64,000 nucleotides of DNA. Origin: Roseomonas nitratireducens (lineage in GTDB: Bacteria > Pseudomonadota > Alphaproteobacteria > Acetobacterales > Acetobacteraceae). Position numbers and translations under genes: made by a program. Shown piece by piece: positions 23,687 to 30,808 of the stretch. Within the stretch, counting starts at the first letter, position 1. The number at the start of each line of letters is the position of its first letter. The notes beneath the pieces were generated by a model. That model did no database searches, had not been told where the DNA came from, and worked only from the letters and a program-made list of their open reading frames with translations. The stretch lies in the NCBI RefSeq assembly GCF_017813355.1, contig NZ_JAGIYZ010000013.1, positions 1-64,000 of the forward strand. The letters run 5' to 3'.

Positions 23687-25090
23687 TCACTCCTTCGCGG
23701 TCGGGGTTTCGGGGATCAGCACCTCGGCGGGTGCGGACAGGGTTCGGCCGAGCCATCGCGCAGCCGCGGGCAGGTCGAGTTGCGCGACCGCCTCCGGCCC
23801 CATGGCGCGCACGGCCTGGAGGAACAGCAGCGTGTTCGCCGCATCGGCGCGGCCCTGCACCTGCGCGAGCGGGCTGCGGTAGCGCGGCACGGCCTCCCGC
23901 CCATCGACCACCAGCGAGGGGATCTCCCCGCGCCGGCGCAGGATGGACATGCAGCGCGCGACCAGCGGCGCAAGCAGTTCGGCCTGCAGCCGCCCATAGG
24001 TCGCGCCCAGCAGCCGTGCCGTCTCGGCGGCGCGTTCCAGCACTTCCGTCGCCGTCATGCGCGCCCGCTGCTCCGGCCCCAGCCGGTCGGCCAGCAGCGC
24101 GGTGCGGATCCGCGCGCGCAGGTCGGCAAGGACCAGTTGCGAGACGTCGAAATTCCCCGGCGCGGCGAGCGGCGTGAGGCCCGAGGACCCCGGCGCCTTG
24201 GGGATGATGGCGCCCGGTTCGAGCCGCACCGTCGCCGGGTTCAGCACGCCGTCATCCTCCGCCTGCCAGATGCCGGTCGCGGCGATGGAGGCGTTCTTCA
24301 GCACGAGTTCCACCACCTTGTTGGCGGTGCGGATGTCCGGCAGCGCCTTGGCGACGGGACCGCGGCCATAGCTTTCCCCAGGCGCCTTCAGCCAGCGGAA
24401 GGCGATGAAGGGGCTTTCCGCGAAGCGGCCTTCCGCCAGCGTCACGGGCGCCGTGTCCGTCACCAGCACGGCGCGGAAGCGGTGGCCGTCGCGATCCGGC
24501 CAGACGGCCTCGATGACGCGGTGGCGGGGCGTGTCCTCGCCCTGCCCGTCGCGTGGCGGCGCCGTGGCGGGAAAGCGCGCGGCGAGCGCGGCGGAGGTGA
24601 GTCGCGCGGCGCGGAACACGGTGTCGAGCCGCCCGGCCGGCCCTTCCTCGAGCACCGCCTCGCGCAGCGGCACGGCGGTGAAGCGCAGCGCGGAGGCCTC
24701 GCCCGGCGGCGCTTCCTCCACCAGCAGCAGGCCGGTGCCGGCGATCACCAGGTCGAGGAAGGCCTGGTGCATCTCGAGCGCGAAGTTCGATCGGTCGAGA
24801 TGCGCCTGCAGCGTCTCGGCCGCGTCTTCCATCGCGGCGGCCGCGGCGGGGTCGGCGCTGCCGCGCGCGGGCGCGAGGCCGAACCAGCGCGACCAGGGCG
24901 GCGTCAGTTCCGCAAGCAGCGACGCGGCGAGCTGTTCCGCCGCATCCGCCGCGGTCGCGTCGAACAGGGCGACGCGCCCGCCGGTCGCGGGCGGCAGCAC
25001 GTGGTCGTAGCAATCCTGCCACAGCGCATCCTGCGCGCGACGACGGTCGAGCGCGGCGGCGTGGCGGATGACGATGTCCTCCGGCGTCAT
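23687..25090 (-). CDS. Phage portal protein (T7-like head-tail connector)
   Basis: The 467-aa product matches the head-tail connector family: HAAALDRRRAQDALWQDCYD and a segment with LAASLLAELTPPWSRWFGL near residue 55, then GRGPVAKALPDIRTANKVVE and MTATEVLERAAETARLLGAT in the C-terminal half. It forms the dodecameric DNA gate at one capsid vertex. It ends 5 nt before the scaffold start and is intact. Confidence 0.92.
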   Translation of the reverse strand: MTPEDIVIRHAAALDRRRAQDALWQDCYDHVLPPATGGRVALFDATAADAAEQLAASLLAELTPPWSRWFGLAPARGSADPAAAAAMEDAAETLQAHLDRSNFALEMHQAFLDLVIAGTGLLLVEEAPPGEASALRFTAVPLREAVLEEGPAGRLDTVFRAARLTSAALAARFPATAPPRDGQGEDTPRHRVIEAVWPDRDGHRFRAVLVTDTAPVTLAEGRFAESPFIAFRWLKAPGESYGRGPVAKALPDIRTANKVVELVLKNASIAATGIWQAEDDGVLNPATVRLEPGAIIPKAPGSSGLTPLAAPGNFDVSQLVLADLRARIRTALLADRLGPEQRARMTATEVLERAAETARLLGATYGRLQAELLAPLVARCMSILRRRGEIPSLVVDGREAVPRYRSPLAQVQGRADAANTLLFLQAVRAMGPEAVAQLDLPAAARWLGRTLSAPAEVLIPETPTAKE

Positions 25091-25094
25091 GGCG

Positions 25095-25328
25095 TCATTC
25101 CCCCAGCAGCGACTTGCGCGTCGCGGCGAAGTCGGCGCGCGCGCCGAGCAGCCCGGCGGCGGAGGTGGCGATGGTGCCGGGCAGGCCGCGGCGGGCGCGG
25201 GCGCGGGTTTCGGCGCGGCCCGCCGCGGCGCTTTCCTCGACGGCCGCGGCCGGTGCGGGTGCCGGGTCCGCCGGCGCGGCGGCGGGGGCGATGACGACAG
25301 GCTTCGGGGCGCGGAACAGGCCACCCAT
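25095..25328 (-). CDS. Small Ala/Pro-rich phage protein
   Basis: The 77-aa product has a Pro/Ala-rich N-terminal half (APADPAPAPAAAVEESAAAG) and a basic, glycine-rich C-terminus ending ATRKSLLGE. Small proteins with a start like MGGLFRAPKP and the LLGE end are common just upstream of portal genes in alphaproteobacterial phages, but they have no assigned role. It is the first gene of the structural block and starts 4 nt before the portal gene. Confidence 0.65.
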   Translation of the reverse strand: MGGLFRAPKPVVIAPAAAPADPAPAPAAAVEESAAAGRAETRARARRGLPGTIATSAAGLLGARADFAATRKSLLGE

Positions 25329-25386
25329 GCGCGCGCGGCTCCTCTGCTGGGGTGTCGGGACCCGGTCGCGGGGCGCCGAAAAGCCA

Positions 25387-25416
25387 CGGGCCCGCCCCTG
25401 GTGGGGGGCGGGCCCG
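25387..25416 (-). terminator. 12-bp perfect hairpin between leader genes and structural operon
   Basis: CGGGCCCGCCCC (25387-25398) pairs perfectly with GGGGCGGGCCCG (25405-25416) around a 6-nt loop. Read on the minus strand the stem is followed within a few bases by TTTT (25381-25376 region), as in an intrinsic terminator. It would stop transcription from the repressor-controlled promoter before the portal block unless overcome, so it may be a control point. Confidence 0.6.
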
Positions 25417-25487
25417 CGGAAGTCGGTCCTGGGAACGGGAGGAAGGCCTCCGGGCGCAATTCGCCCCTTGGCAAGGGGAGAGATAGG

Positions 25488-25916
25488 TCAGGCGGAGGCG
25501 GAAGTCAAGACATTTTTCCTATTGCGCTGAAGTGCGCGAAACAGTCCGCGCGGCGTCAGCGCGAAGGGCGCGCCGGGGCCGAGCAGCGCGCGGCAGACCG
25601 CCACGCAGGTGAAGGGAAACAGCGGCGGCAGGCGGGTGGCGCGCGCGGGCGCCGGCGCGAAGGGACCCAGCACGGCGAGCCCCGCGCGACGATACAGCCG
25701 CGGCAGGTCGTACTCGGCCGGCGCGTTGACGCGCAGCGCGAGCAGCCGGCCCGACAGCGGTTCCACCACCGTCCAGCCGGCCTCGTCGCGCAGCGCGGCG
25801 AAGCAATGCCGGAACCCCTTCGCGAGCGGCCAGAGCCAGGCCTGGTCGGCCGCGCCGCCGAAGGCGATCCAGACCTGCTGCGGCGCGTCGCGCACCGAGC
25901 CGATCCTGGGACTCAC
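25488..25916 (-). CDS. Phage leader protein, possible permuted papain-like (NlpC/P60-related) fold
   Basis: The 142-aa product (GTG start overlapping the upstream stop as GTGA) carries His in WPLAKGFRHCFAAL near residue 38 and Cys in FPFTCVAVCRALLG near residue 110, followed by FALTPRGLFRALQ. A His before Cys with this spacing recalls circularly permuted papain-like peptidases (LRAT/YiiX type). This assignment is from pattern memory and is uncertain. It belongs to the two-gene leader controlled by the LexA-type box and lies ahead of the hairpin at 25387. Confidence 0.55.
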   Translation of the reverse strand: MSPRIGSVRDAPQQVWIAFGGAADQAWLWPLAKGFRHCFAALRDEAGWTVVEPLSGRLLALRVNAPAEYDLPRLYRRAGLAVLGPFAPAPARATRLPPLFPFTCVAVCRALLGPGAPFALTPRGLFRALQRNRKNVLTSASA

Positions 25917-26287
25917 AGCACGATTCCCTTGACGCGCAGCGGCCATTCGAGCCGCGCGAGCGCGACCCGCCACTGCGCCGCGTCGGCACGTTCCGACAGG
26001 TGGCGCGGGTCGGGGGCGACGCCGCGTTCGCCCCAGGCGCGCAGCACGCGCGCATGGATCAGGTCGATGCGGCGCTGGCGGTACAGCCGGTCGAGGCACT
26101 TGATGACGTCGTCCGGTTCGCAGGGCCGCACCTTCTCGCCCTTGCCGGCGACGATGCGCGCGCCGTCGCGGCGCGCGATGAGGGCAGCCATGGTCCAGAA
26201 CCAGGCTTCCTCGGCGGATCGGAAGGGCTCCGCGGCGGCGATGCTGGCGAAGGCGGGGGCGTGGGCGGTGCGGGGGCTGGGGCGCAT
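25913..26287 (-). CDS. Phage leader protein of unknown function
   Basis: The 124-aa product has an aromatic N-terminal segment (EAWFWTMAALIARRDGARI) and a basic C-terminal half (CEPDDVIKCLDRLYRQRRID, then HARVLRAWGERGVAPDPRHL). I recognise the type as a recurrent prophage companion of portal genes but know no function. It is the first gene after the LexA-type box on the minus strand. ATG 26287 was chosen because the longer frame would run through the operator. Confidence 0.65.
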   Translation of the reverse strand: MRPSPRTAHAPAFASIAAAEPFRSAEEAWFWTMAALIARRDGARIVAGKGEKVRPCEPDDVIKCLDRLYRQRRIDLIHARVLRAWGERGVAPDPRHLSERADAAQWRVALARLEWPLRVKGIVL

Positions 26288-26308
26288 GGGGGGGCTCGCC
26301 TGGTTGGT

Positions 26309-26323
26309 GAACAATAGGGGAAC
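26309..26323. promoter_or_regulatory. LexA-type operator GAAC-N7-GAAC
   Basis: GAACAATAGGGGAAC is, on the minus strand, GTTC-CCCTATT-GTTC, a perfect copy of the alphaproteobacterial LexA box (GTTC-N7-GTTC). It lies 22 nt upstream of the first phage leader gene and in the divergent region of the S24 repressor. SOS control, or recognition by the S24 protein itself, is likely. Confidence 0.75.
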
Positions 26324-26366
26324 ATTAATCGTTACGGTCGTGTCCCGCAAGCCGAAAAAGGTAACT

Positions 26367-26381
26367 GTTCCTATTGCATTC
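26367..26381. promoter_or_regulatory. Second, imperfect LexA-type site
   Basis: GTTC-CTATTGC-ATTC differs from the GTTC-N7-GTTC consensus at one position and shares CTATTG with the site at 26309-26323, in opposite orientation. It lies about 90 nt upstream of the repressor start, so it may mediate autoregulation. The 10-mer TTCCTATTGC within it also occurs at 25516-25525. Confidence 0.55.
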
Positions 26382-26470
26382 CGACACCAGACCTAGGATA
26401 TGTTCCCCAGGGCAAGCGCGACATCTGGATTCGCGTCCTTGGCCCGCGGAATGGAGGCCCCGACCCGCCC

Positions 26471-27121
26471 ATGCGGCACGACGACATCTGGCGCGCCCTC
26501 GACGCCCTGGCCGCCGAGCACGGGCTTTCCGCCTCGGGCCTCGCCCGCAAGGCCGGGCTCGATCCCACCGCCTTCAACCCGTCCAAGCGCACCGGCGCCG
26601 ATGGCCGCGCGCGCTGGCCCTCCACCGAGAGCGTCGCGAAGGTCCTAGACGCCGTCGGGCGCAGCATCGACGATTTCGCCAGCCTGGTCTCGGGCCTGCC
26701 GGCGCTGCCGCGCGGCGGCGCGCGCGGTGGGACAGGCCGGCGCGTGCCCCTGATCGGCCTCGCCCAGGCGGGTGGGGAGGGCTATTTCGACGATGGCGGC
26801 TATCCCGTCGGCGGCTCCTGGGACGAGATTTCCCTGCCCGAGATCGGCGACCCCAACGCCTATGCGCTCGAGATCTCCGGTGAATCCATGGAGCCGGTCT
26901 TCCGCGACGGCGACGTCGTCGTCGTCTCCCCCGCCGCCCCCGTGCGCCGCGGCGACCGCGTGGTGGTCCGCACCGCGAAGGGAGAGGTCATGGCCAAGGA
27001 ACTGCGCCGCCAATCGGCCAAGCGCATCGAGCTCGCGAGCCTCAACCCCGCGCATCCCTCCTACAGTTTCGAACTGCCGGAGATCGCGTGGATGCATCGG
27101 ATCGTCTGGGCGAGTCAGTGA
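26471..27121 (+). CDS. S24/LexA-like phage repressor (HTH plus autopeptidase)
   Basis: The 216-aa product has an N-terminal XRE-type helix-turn-helix (residues about 5-70, ASGLARKAGLDPTAFNPSKR) and a C-terminal S24 peptidase domain with a candidate cleavage bond Ala100-Gly101 (AQAGG), catalytic Ser139 (ISGESMEP) and Lys176 (GEVMAKEL). The Ser-Lys spacing of 37 residues matches LexA/CI proteins. It is divergent from the phage leader genes, with two LexA-type sites between. It is therefore the likely switch that links the cluster to DNA damage. Confidence 0.88.
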   Translation: MRHDDIWRALDALAAEHGLSASGLARKAGLDPTAFNPSKRTGADGRARWPSTESVAKVLDAVGRSIDDFASLVSGLPALPRGGARGGTGRRVPLIGLAQAGGEGYFDDGGYPVGGSWDEISLPEIGDPNAYALEISGESMEPVFRDGDVVVVSPAAPVRRGDRVVVRTAKGEVMAKELRRQSAKRIELASLNPAHPSYSFELPEIAWMHRIVWASQ

Positions 27122-27249
27122 AGACGGCGCTGCCTCTCATTCGCGATGGCGACACGATAGGCCAGACGCCGACGCAGCGCATCGTCGTGCGGTTCGGCGA
27201 ACGCCATGGCATGCCGACCTACCGCGTCGATCTCTCCGCCGTCGCTTAG
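27118..27249 (+). pseudogene. Toxin C-terminal fragment (43 codons), possible remnant
   Basis: GTG 27118 overlaps the repressor stop and opens a 43-codon frame (VKTALPLIRDGDTIG ... RIVVRFGERHGMPTYRVDL) ending 21 nt before the Imm11-like gene. Its tail resembles the end of a longer toxin chain rather than a complete small protein. The N-terminal part of such a toxin is missing. It may be a remnant left with its immunity gene, or a genuine small gene. Confidence 0.4.
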
Positions 27250-27270
27250 GTTCCCGAGTCGAGGTACGCG

Positions 27271-27921
27271 ATGGCGGCAATCATTCGGTTCGCAAACGAC
27301 AGCCGCTTTCGACCGTCGGTCAATGGAGCGCCATCGGAGCGGGCGATTGGGTGGAGTGGCGTGCTCACCGACGCCGCTTATCAGCGATCGAAGTTTCTCG
27401 GCTTCGATTTCGGCAACAAGGGCATCCGTTTTGACCCGGCGGATGTGAAGACCGAGTTCTGGCTCACCTCGAAGCACCAGGCGCTGGCCGACTTCCTGCC
27501 GGTCGTGGCCTGCTGGGGCGTCTCGGTGGAGTTCCGGGCGGTGGTGGAACACTTCGAATCCGGCCTGCACCAGTTCTTCCCGATCATGATACGCCGGCCC
27601 AACGGCAAGCCAATCGAGCGCCTGGATGGGCGGGACGTCGCGCCAGGCCAGTACTTCATCATGAACCCGCTGGTGCGCATCAACTCCCTTCTGCCCGAGG
27701 AATGCATCGGCAAGCAGGGCCAGCGCCGCAAGACGCTGAACGACGTGGTGAAATACGTCGACGACCTGTGCGTCTCGCGCACCGAAATCGCGGGCCGACA
27801 TCTTTGGGTCGATGCCTACTTCTCGGGGGGAGGTGAGCTCTTCGTCTCGGACGCATTGCTTGCCGCCTTGCGCGCGAAGGAGCTGAAGGGCTTTCTCATG
27901 CAGAAGGTTCGCGAGGCGTAA
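27271..27921 (+). CDS. Imm11-like (DUF1629-type) immunity protein
   Basis: The 216-aa product ends with AGRHLWVDAYFSGG, ELFVSDALLAALRAKELKG, the closing pattern of the Imm11/DUF1629 immunity family of polymorphic toxin systems. The central part (VECWGVSVEFRAVVEHF-like) is less conserved. It is intact and preceded by a GAGGT site. The cognate toxin is not in the window except perhaps as the 43-codon fragment just upstream, so it is an orphan immunity gene. A/T use is higher than in its surroundings, suggesting transfer. Confidence 0.65.
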   Translation: MAAIIRFANDSRFRPSVNGAPSERAIGWSGVLTDAAYQRSKFLGFDFGNKGIRFDPADVKTEFWLTSKHQALADFLPVVACWGVSVEFRAVVEHFESGLHQFFPIMIRRPNGKPIERLDGRDVAPGQYFIMNPLVRINSLLPEECIGKQGQRRKTLNDVVKYVDDLCVSRTEIAGRHLWVDAYFSGGGELFVSDALLAALRAKELKGFLMQKVREA

Positions 27922-27988
27922 CCCCGCGCGATCCGCAGTCTCAGCCGTGGTACCACGCGCGGCACCGCGGCAGCGACCGCCTACTCCC

Positions 27989-29095
27989 TCACGCCATTCC
28001 ACCCCTTGCCGCGATCGGCCACAGGCATTCCACCCGCCCCTTCCGCACGCCGACATACCAGTCGTAGCGATCCACCGTCGGGTCGCAATGCCCGGGCACG
28101 AGCCGCAGCTTCTCCCCCAGCGCCGGCGGCGCGCCATCCTCGATCAGGATCTTGCCGTGCTCGTCCGACGCGCCGGCATAACGCAGCCCCGGGCGCTCCC
28201 ACACGCCGGGCATGCCGGAATCGACCGCGACACCCTTGTGCCCGCAATCCACCACGGCAACGCCGGGCGTGGCACGGCTCATCACCTGCGACAGCACGAA
28301 CAGCGCGTGGCGGAAGGGCGGCGCGTCGTCGTTCTTCGCGTAGTCCACATCCATGAAGGCGTAGGAGCCGGCCTGGATTTCCGTATAGACGCCGCTCGCC
28401 GCTTCGTGCCGGAAGGTGCCCGTGCCCGCGCCGCCGACGATCGGGCAGTCCAATCCACGCTGCTTCAGCTGTTCCACCGTCCGCCGCGACCGCGCCGCGG
28501 CTTCGGCGATCGCACCCGCGCGCTGTTCCGGCGTGCGCATGTGCTGCGCGCTGCCGTGATACGCCTGCAAGCCGCCGAACATCAGGTGCTTGCTCGCGGC
28601 GATGCGCTCCGCGAGGGCCACCGCCGGCGGCCCGTGTTCCACCCCCGCGCGGCCCATGCCGACATCGATCTCGACCAGCACGGGCAGCCGCACGCCGGCC
28701 GCTTCCGCCGCCTGTTCCGCCATCGCCACCTGCGCGGCGTCGTCCACGCACAACCCGACCTTGCAGATGCGCGCGAGCGAAGCGAGCCGCGCGAGCTTGC
28801 GCGGGCTGACCACCTGGTTCGTCACCAGCACGTCCGGGATGCCGCCCCACGCCAAGGCTTCGGCCTCCGCCACCTTCTGCACGCATTGCCCGACCGCGCC
28901 GCGCTGCATCTGCAGCTTCGCGACCACCGCCGATTTGTGCGTCTTGGCGTGCGCGCGCAGCTTCGCGCCCGTCGGCGCCAGCAGCGCCGCCATGGTGTCG
29001 AGGTTGTGCTCGAAGGCGTCGAGGTCGATCAGCAGCGCCGGCGTATCGACCTCGTCCTCGCGCATGCCGGGTTCGGCGGGCGGCGCTTGCAGCAT
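27989..29095 (-). CDS. DSD1-family PLP-dependent enzyme (D-threonine/3-hydroxy-D-aspartate aldolase type)
   Basis: The 368-aa product has a fold-type III alanine-racemase N-domain (DTPALLIDLDAFEHNLDTMA, LRAHAKTHKS with the PLP lysine) and the C-terminal metal-binding D-serine-dehydratase-like domain (LVPGHCDPTVDRYDWYVGV). The family includes D-threonine aldolase and 3-hydroxy-D-aspartate aldolase, which cleave beta-hydroxy D-amino acids to glycine-type products. The exact substrate cannot be read from sequence. It is divergent from the amine oxidase gene 37 nt away. Confidence 0.87.
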   Translation of the reverse strand: MLQAPPAEPGMREDEVDTPALLIDLDAFEHNLDTMAALLAPTGAKLRAHAKTHKSAVVAKLQMQRGAVGQCVQKVAEAEALAWGGIPDVLVTNQVVSPRKLARLASLARICKVGLCVDDAAQVAMAEQAAEAAGVRLPVLVEIDVGMGRAGVEHGPPAVALAERIAASKHLMFGGLQAYHGSAQHMRTPEQRAGAIAEAAARSRRTVEQLKQRGLDCPIVGGAGTGTFRHEAASGVYTEIQAGSYAFMDVDYAKNDDAPPFRHALFVLSQVMSRATPGVAVVDCGHKGVAVDSGMPGVWERPGLRYAGASDEHGKILIEDGAPPALGEKLRLVPGHCDPTVDRYDWYVGVRKGRVECLWPIAARGGMA

Positions 29096-29132
29096 GGTTC
29101 ATCCCCTGGCCGTGTCGCGGCATGATGCGGCG

Positions 29133-30383
29133 ATGTTCCCTTCCGATCCAGACGTCCTCGTCATCGGCGCCGGCTGCGCCGGCATCGCCGCGGCGCGAAG
29201 CCTCGCAGCACGGGGGCGAAGCTGCCTGGTGCTGGAAGGCGGACCGCGGGTCGGCGGGCGGGCCTTCACGGAGACCGCCTCGCTCGGCCTGCCCTTCGAC
29301 CATGGCGCCTCCTGGCTGCACCAGGCCGACGAGAACCCGCTGACGCCTCTCGCCCGGGCGATGGGCGTCGAGATGCTGGACCACGATTCGCTGCGCGACC
29401 GGCGCCTCTTCACCGATGGCCGCCTCGCCACGCACGATGAACGCCGCGACTACGCCACCGCCGAGGACGCCTTCTGGGCCGCGATCGACGCCGCCGCGTC
29501 CGATGGCCGCCCCGACCGCCCGGCCGCCGAGGCCGCGCCGCGCGGCGGGCGCTGGGACGCCACCGTCGCGCATTGGGAAGGCGCGCAGATCTGCGCTGCG
29601 GAACTGTCCCGCATGTCGCTGCGCGACTTTGCCTCCACCGCGCTGGATGGGCCGAACATGATCCTGCGGGAGGGCGTGGGCGGCCTCGTCACACGCCTCG
29701 CACAAGGGTTGCCGGTGCGGCTGGACGCGCGCGTGGACCGGCTGCGCTGGGGCGCGCGCGGCGTGGTCGCGGAAGGCGCCTTCGGTACCGTCGCGGCGCG
29801 CGCGGCGATCGTCACCGTCTCGACCGGCGTGCTCGCCGCCGGCGGCATCGCCTTCGACCCGCCGCTGCCTGCCACGACGCGCGACGCGATCCTCGCCTTG
29901 CCGCTCGGCCTGCTGACGAAGGTCGCCTTCCGCGCGGACGATCCGGCCCTGCCCGACCTGCCGCCCTTCGCGAGCCTGCGCCGCGCCGTCGCGCACGCGC
30001 ACGACCGGCCCATGTCCTTCGTCTCCCGCCCCTTCGGCGACCCGGTGCTGGTCGCCTTCTGCGGCGGCGCCCGCGCCTGGGAGATGGCGGGCGACCCGGC
30101 CCGCGCGGACGCCGAGGCGCGCGCGGAAGCGGCAACCATCTTCGGCACGCAAGGCGCCGCTGCACTTGGCCGCGCCACGGTCACGCGCTGGGCGGAAGAC
30201 CCGCTCTTCCGCGGCGCCTACAGCCACGCGGTGCCAGGGGCACAGACCGCACGCGCCGCGCTCGCGGCGCCGCTCGGCGACGGGCGGCTCGTCTTCGCGG
30301 GAGAAGCCTGCCATCCGCGCTTCGCGGCGACGGTGGCGGGGGCGTGGCTCAGCGGCGAGGCAGCGGCACAGCACATCGCATGA
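29133..30383 (+). CDS. FAD-dependent amine oxidase family protein
   Basis: The 416-aa product has an N-terminal dinucleotide-binding motif (VLVIGAGCAGIAAARSLAAR), the GG doublet motif (GPRVGGRAFT), then FDHGASWLH, and a C-terminal FAD motif (RLVFAGEACHPRFAATVAGAW). This is the flavin monoamine oxidase/polyamine oxidase family, and the substrate is unknown. No signal peptide is seen. ATG 29133 places the Rossmann motif at the usual distance from the N-terminus. Confidence 0.87.
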   Translation: MFPSDPDVLVIGAGCAGIAAARSLAARGRSCLVLEGGPRVGGRAFTETASLGLPFDHGASWLHQADENPLTPLARAMGVEMLDHDSLRDRRLFTDGRLATHDERRDYATAEDAFWAAIDAAASDGRPDRPAAEAAPRGGRWDATVAHWEGAQICAAELSRMSLRDFASTALDGPNMILREGVGGLVTRLAQGLPVRLDARVDRLRWGARGVVAEGAFGTVAARAAIVTVSTGVLAAGGIAFDPPLPATTRDAILALPLGLLTKVAFRADDPALPDLPPFASLRRAVAHAHDRPMSFVSRPFGDPVLVAFCGGARAWEMAGDPARADAEARAEAATIFGTQGAAALGRATVTRWAEDPLFRGAYSHAVPGAQTARAALAAPLGDGRLVFAGEACHPRFAATVAGAWLSGEAAAQHIA

Positions 30384-30388
30384 CCCGA

Positions 30389-30442
30389 CCGGAGGGGCGC
30401 CGCCCCTCCGGGCCACCCCGCCAGGGGGCTACGGCCCCCTGG
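30389..30442. terminator. Two GC-rich hairpins after the amine oxidase gene
   Basis: The first stem pairs CCGGAGGGGCG with CGCCCCTCCGG (30389-30411). The second pairs CCAGGGGGC with GCCCCCTGG (30421-30442). Both lie between convergent genes and have no T-run. Similar hairpins close other genes in this window. Confidence 0.5.
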
Positions 30443-30460
30443 ACCGCGATCCGTTGGCGC

Positions 30461-30808
30461 TTACCCTGGCCAGGGACGCACGAGGTCGGCGCGCCAGGTG
30501 GGGGCGATCCAGGCGCGGGCGCGCATGGGGCCACGCGGCGTCGCGACCGTCAGCGGCACCAGCGCATAGGCGCTGCCCTCATAGTCCGACAGGCGCGCGA
30601 GCGCGGCGGGGCCGGCGCGCACCACCGCGCCTTCGACGGCCGCGCCCGCATCCTCCACCAACGTGGGATAGGGCGTGCCGCGCAGATGCACGCGCCGCCA
30701 GCCCTCGAGCCGCGCCGGCATCATCCGCCGCGGCAGGGACGGCTCGCCCGACATGCGGGCGAGCACATCGGGGTCGAGCAGCGTTCCATAGACGAACAGC
30801 GGCGTCAT
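30461..30808 (-). CDS. AIG2/gamma-glutamylcyclotransferase-like protein
   Basis: The 115-aa product opens with LFVYGTLLDPDVL, the substrate-loop signature (YGTL) of the gamma-glutamylcyclotransferase fold. It has the acidic residue in LSDYEGSAYALVPL expected for the catalytic Glu. Members cyclise gamma-glutamyl amines, but many are of unknown specificity. Its ATG overlaps the stop of the upstream tctC-like gene (ATGA). Confidence 0.83.
   Translation of the reverse strand: MTPLFVYGTLLDPDVLARMSGEPSLPRRMMPARLEGWRRVHLRGTPYPTLVEDAGAAVEGAVVRAGPAALARLSDYEGSAYALVPLTVATPRGPMRARAWIAPTWRADLVRPWPG

Larger units (their letters stand above)
12259..27121. mobile_element. T7-like (podoviral) morphogenesis cluster without replication or integration genes
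   Basis: Portal, scaffold, capsid, tail tubular A and B, internal protein, tail spike, TerS-like, TerL and lysis genes follow the T7 gene order on the minus strand. An S24 repressor is divergently placed behind a LexA-type box. Integrase, replication and RNA polymerase genes are absent, as are homologues of the T7 internal core proteins gp15 and gp16. The boundaries given are those of the genes. No attachment-site repeats were identified. This may be a defective prophage or a domesticated particle. Confidence 0.8.

Noticed and set aside
25516-25525. TTCCTATTGC as a third repressor operator
   Set aside because: It shares a 10-mer with the site at 26367 but lacks both GTTC half-sites and lies inside a coding region.
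12259-27121. RcGTA-type gene transfer agent
   Set aside because: RcGTA has a lambda/HK97-like siphovirus gene order. Here portal, scaffold, adaptor and nozzle are T7-like, so it cannot be an RcGTA homologue.
27115-28137. Minus-strand frame opposite the Imm11-like gene
   Set aside because: The plus-strand frame carries Imm11 landmarks and a ribosome-binding site. The opposite frame has none and runs into the DSD1 gene.
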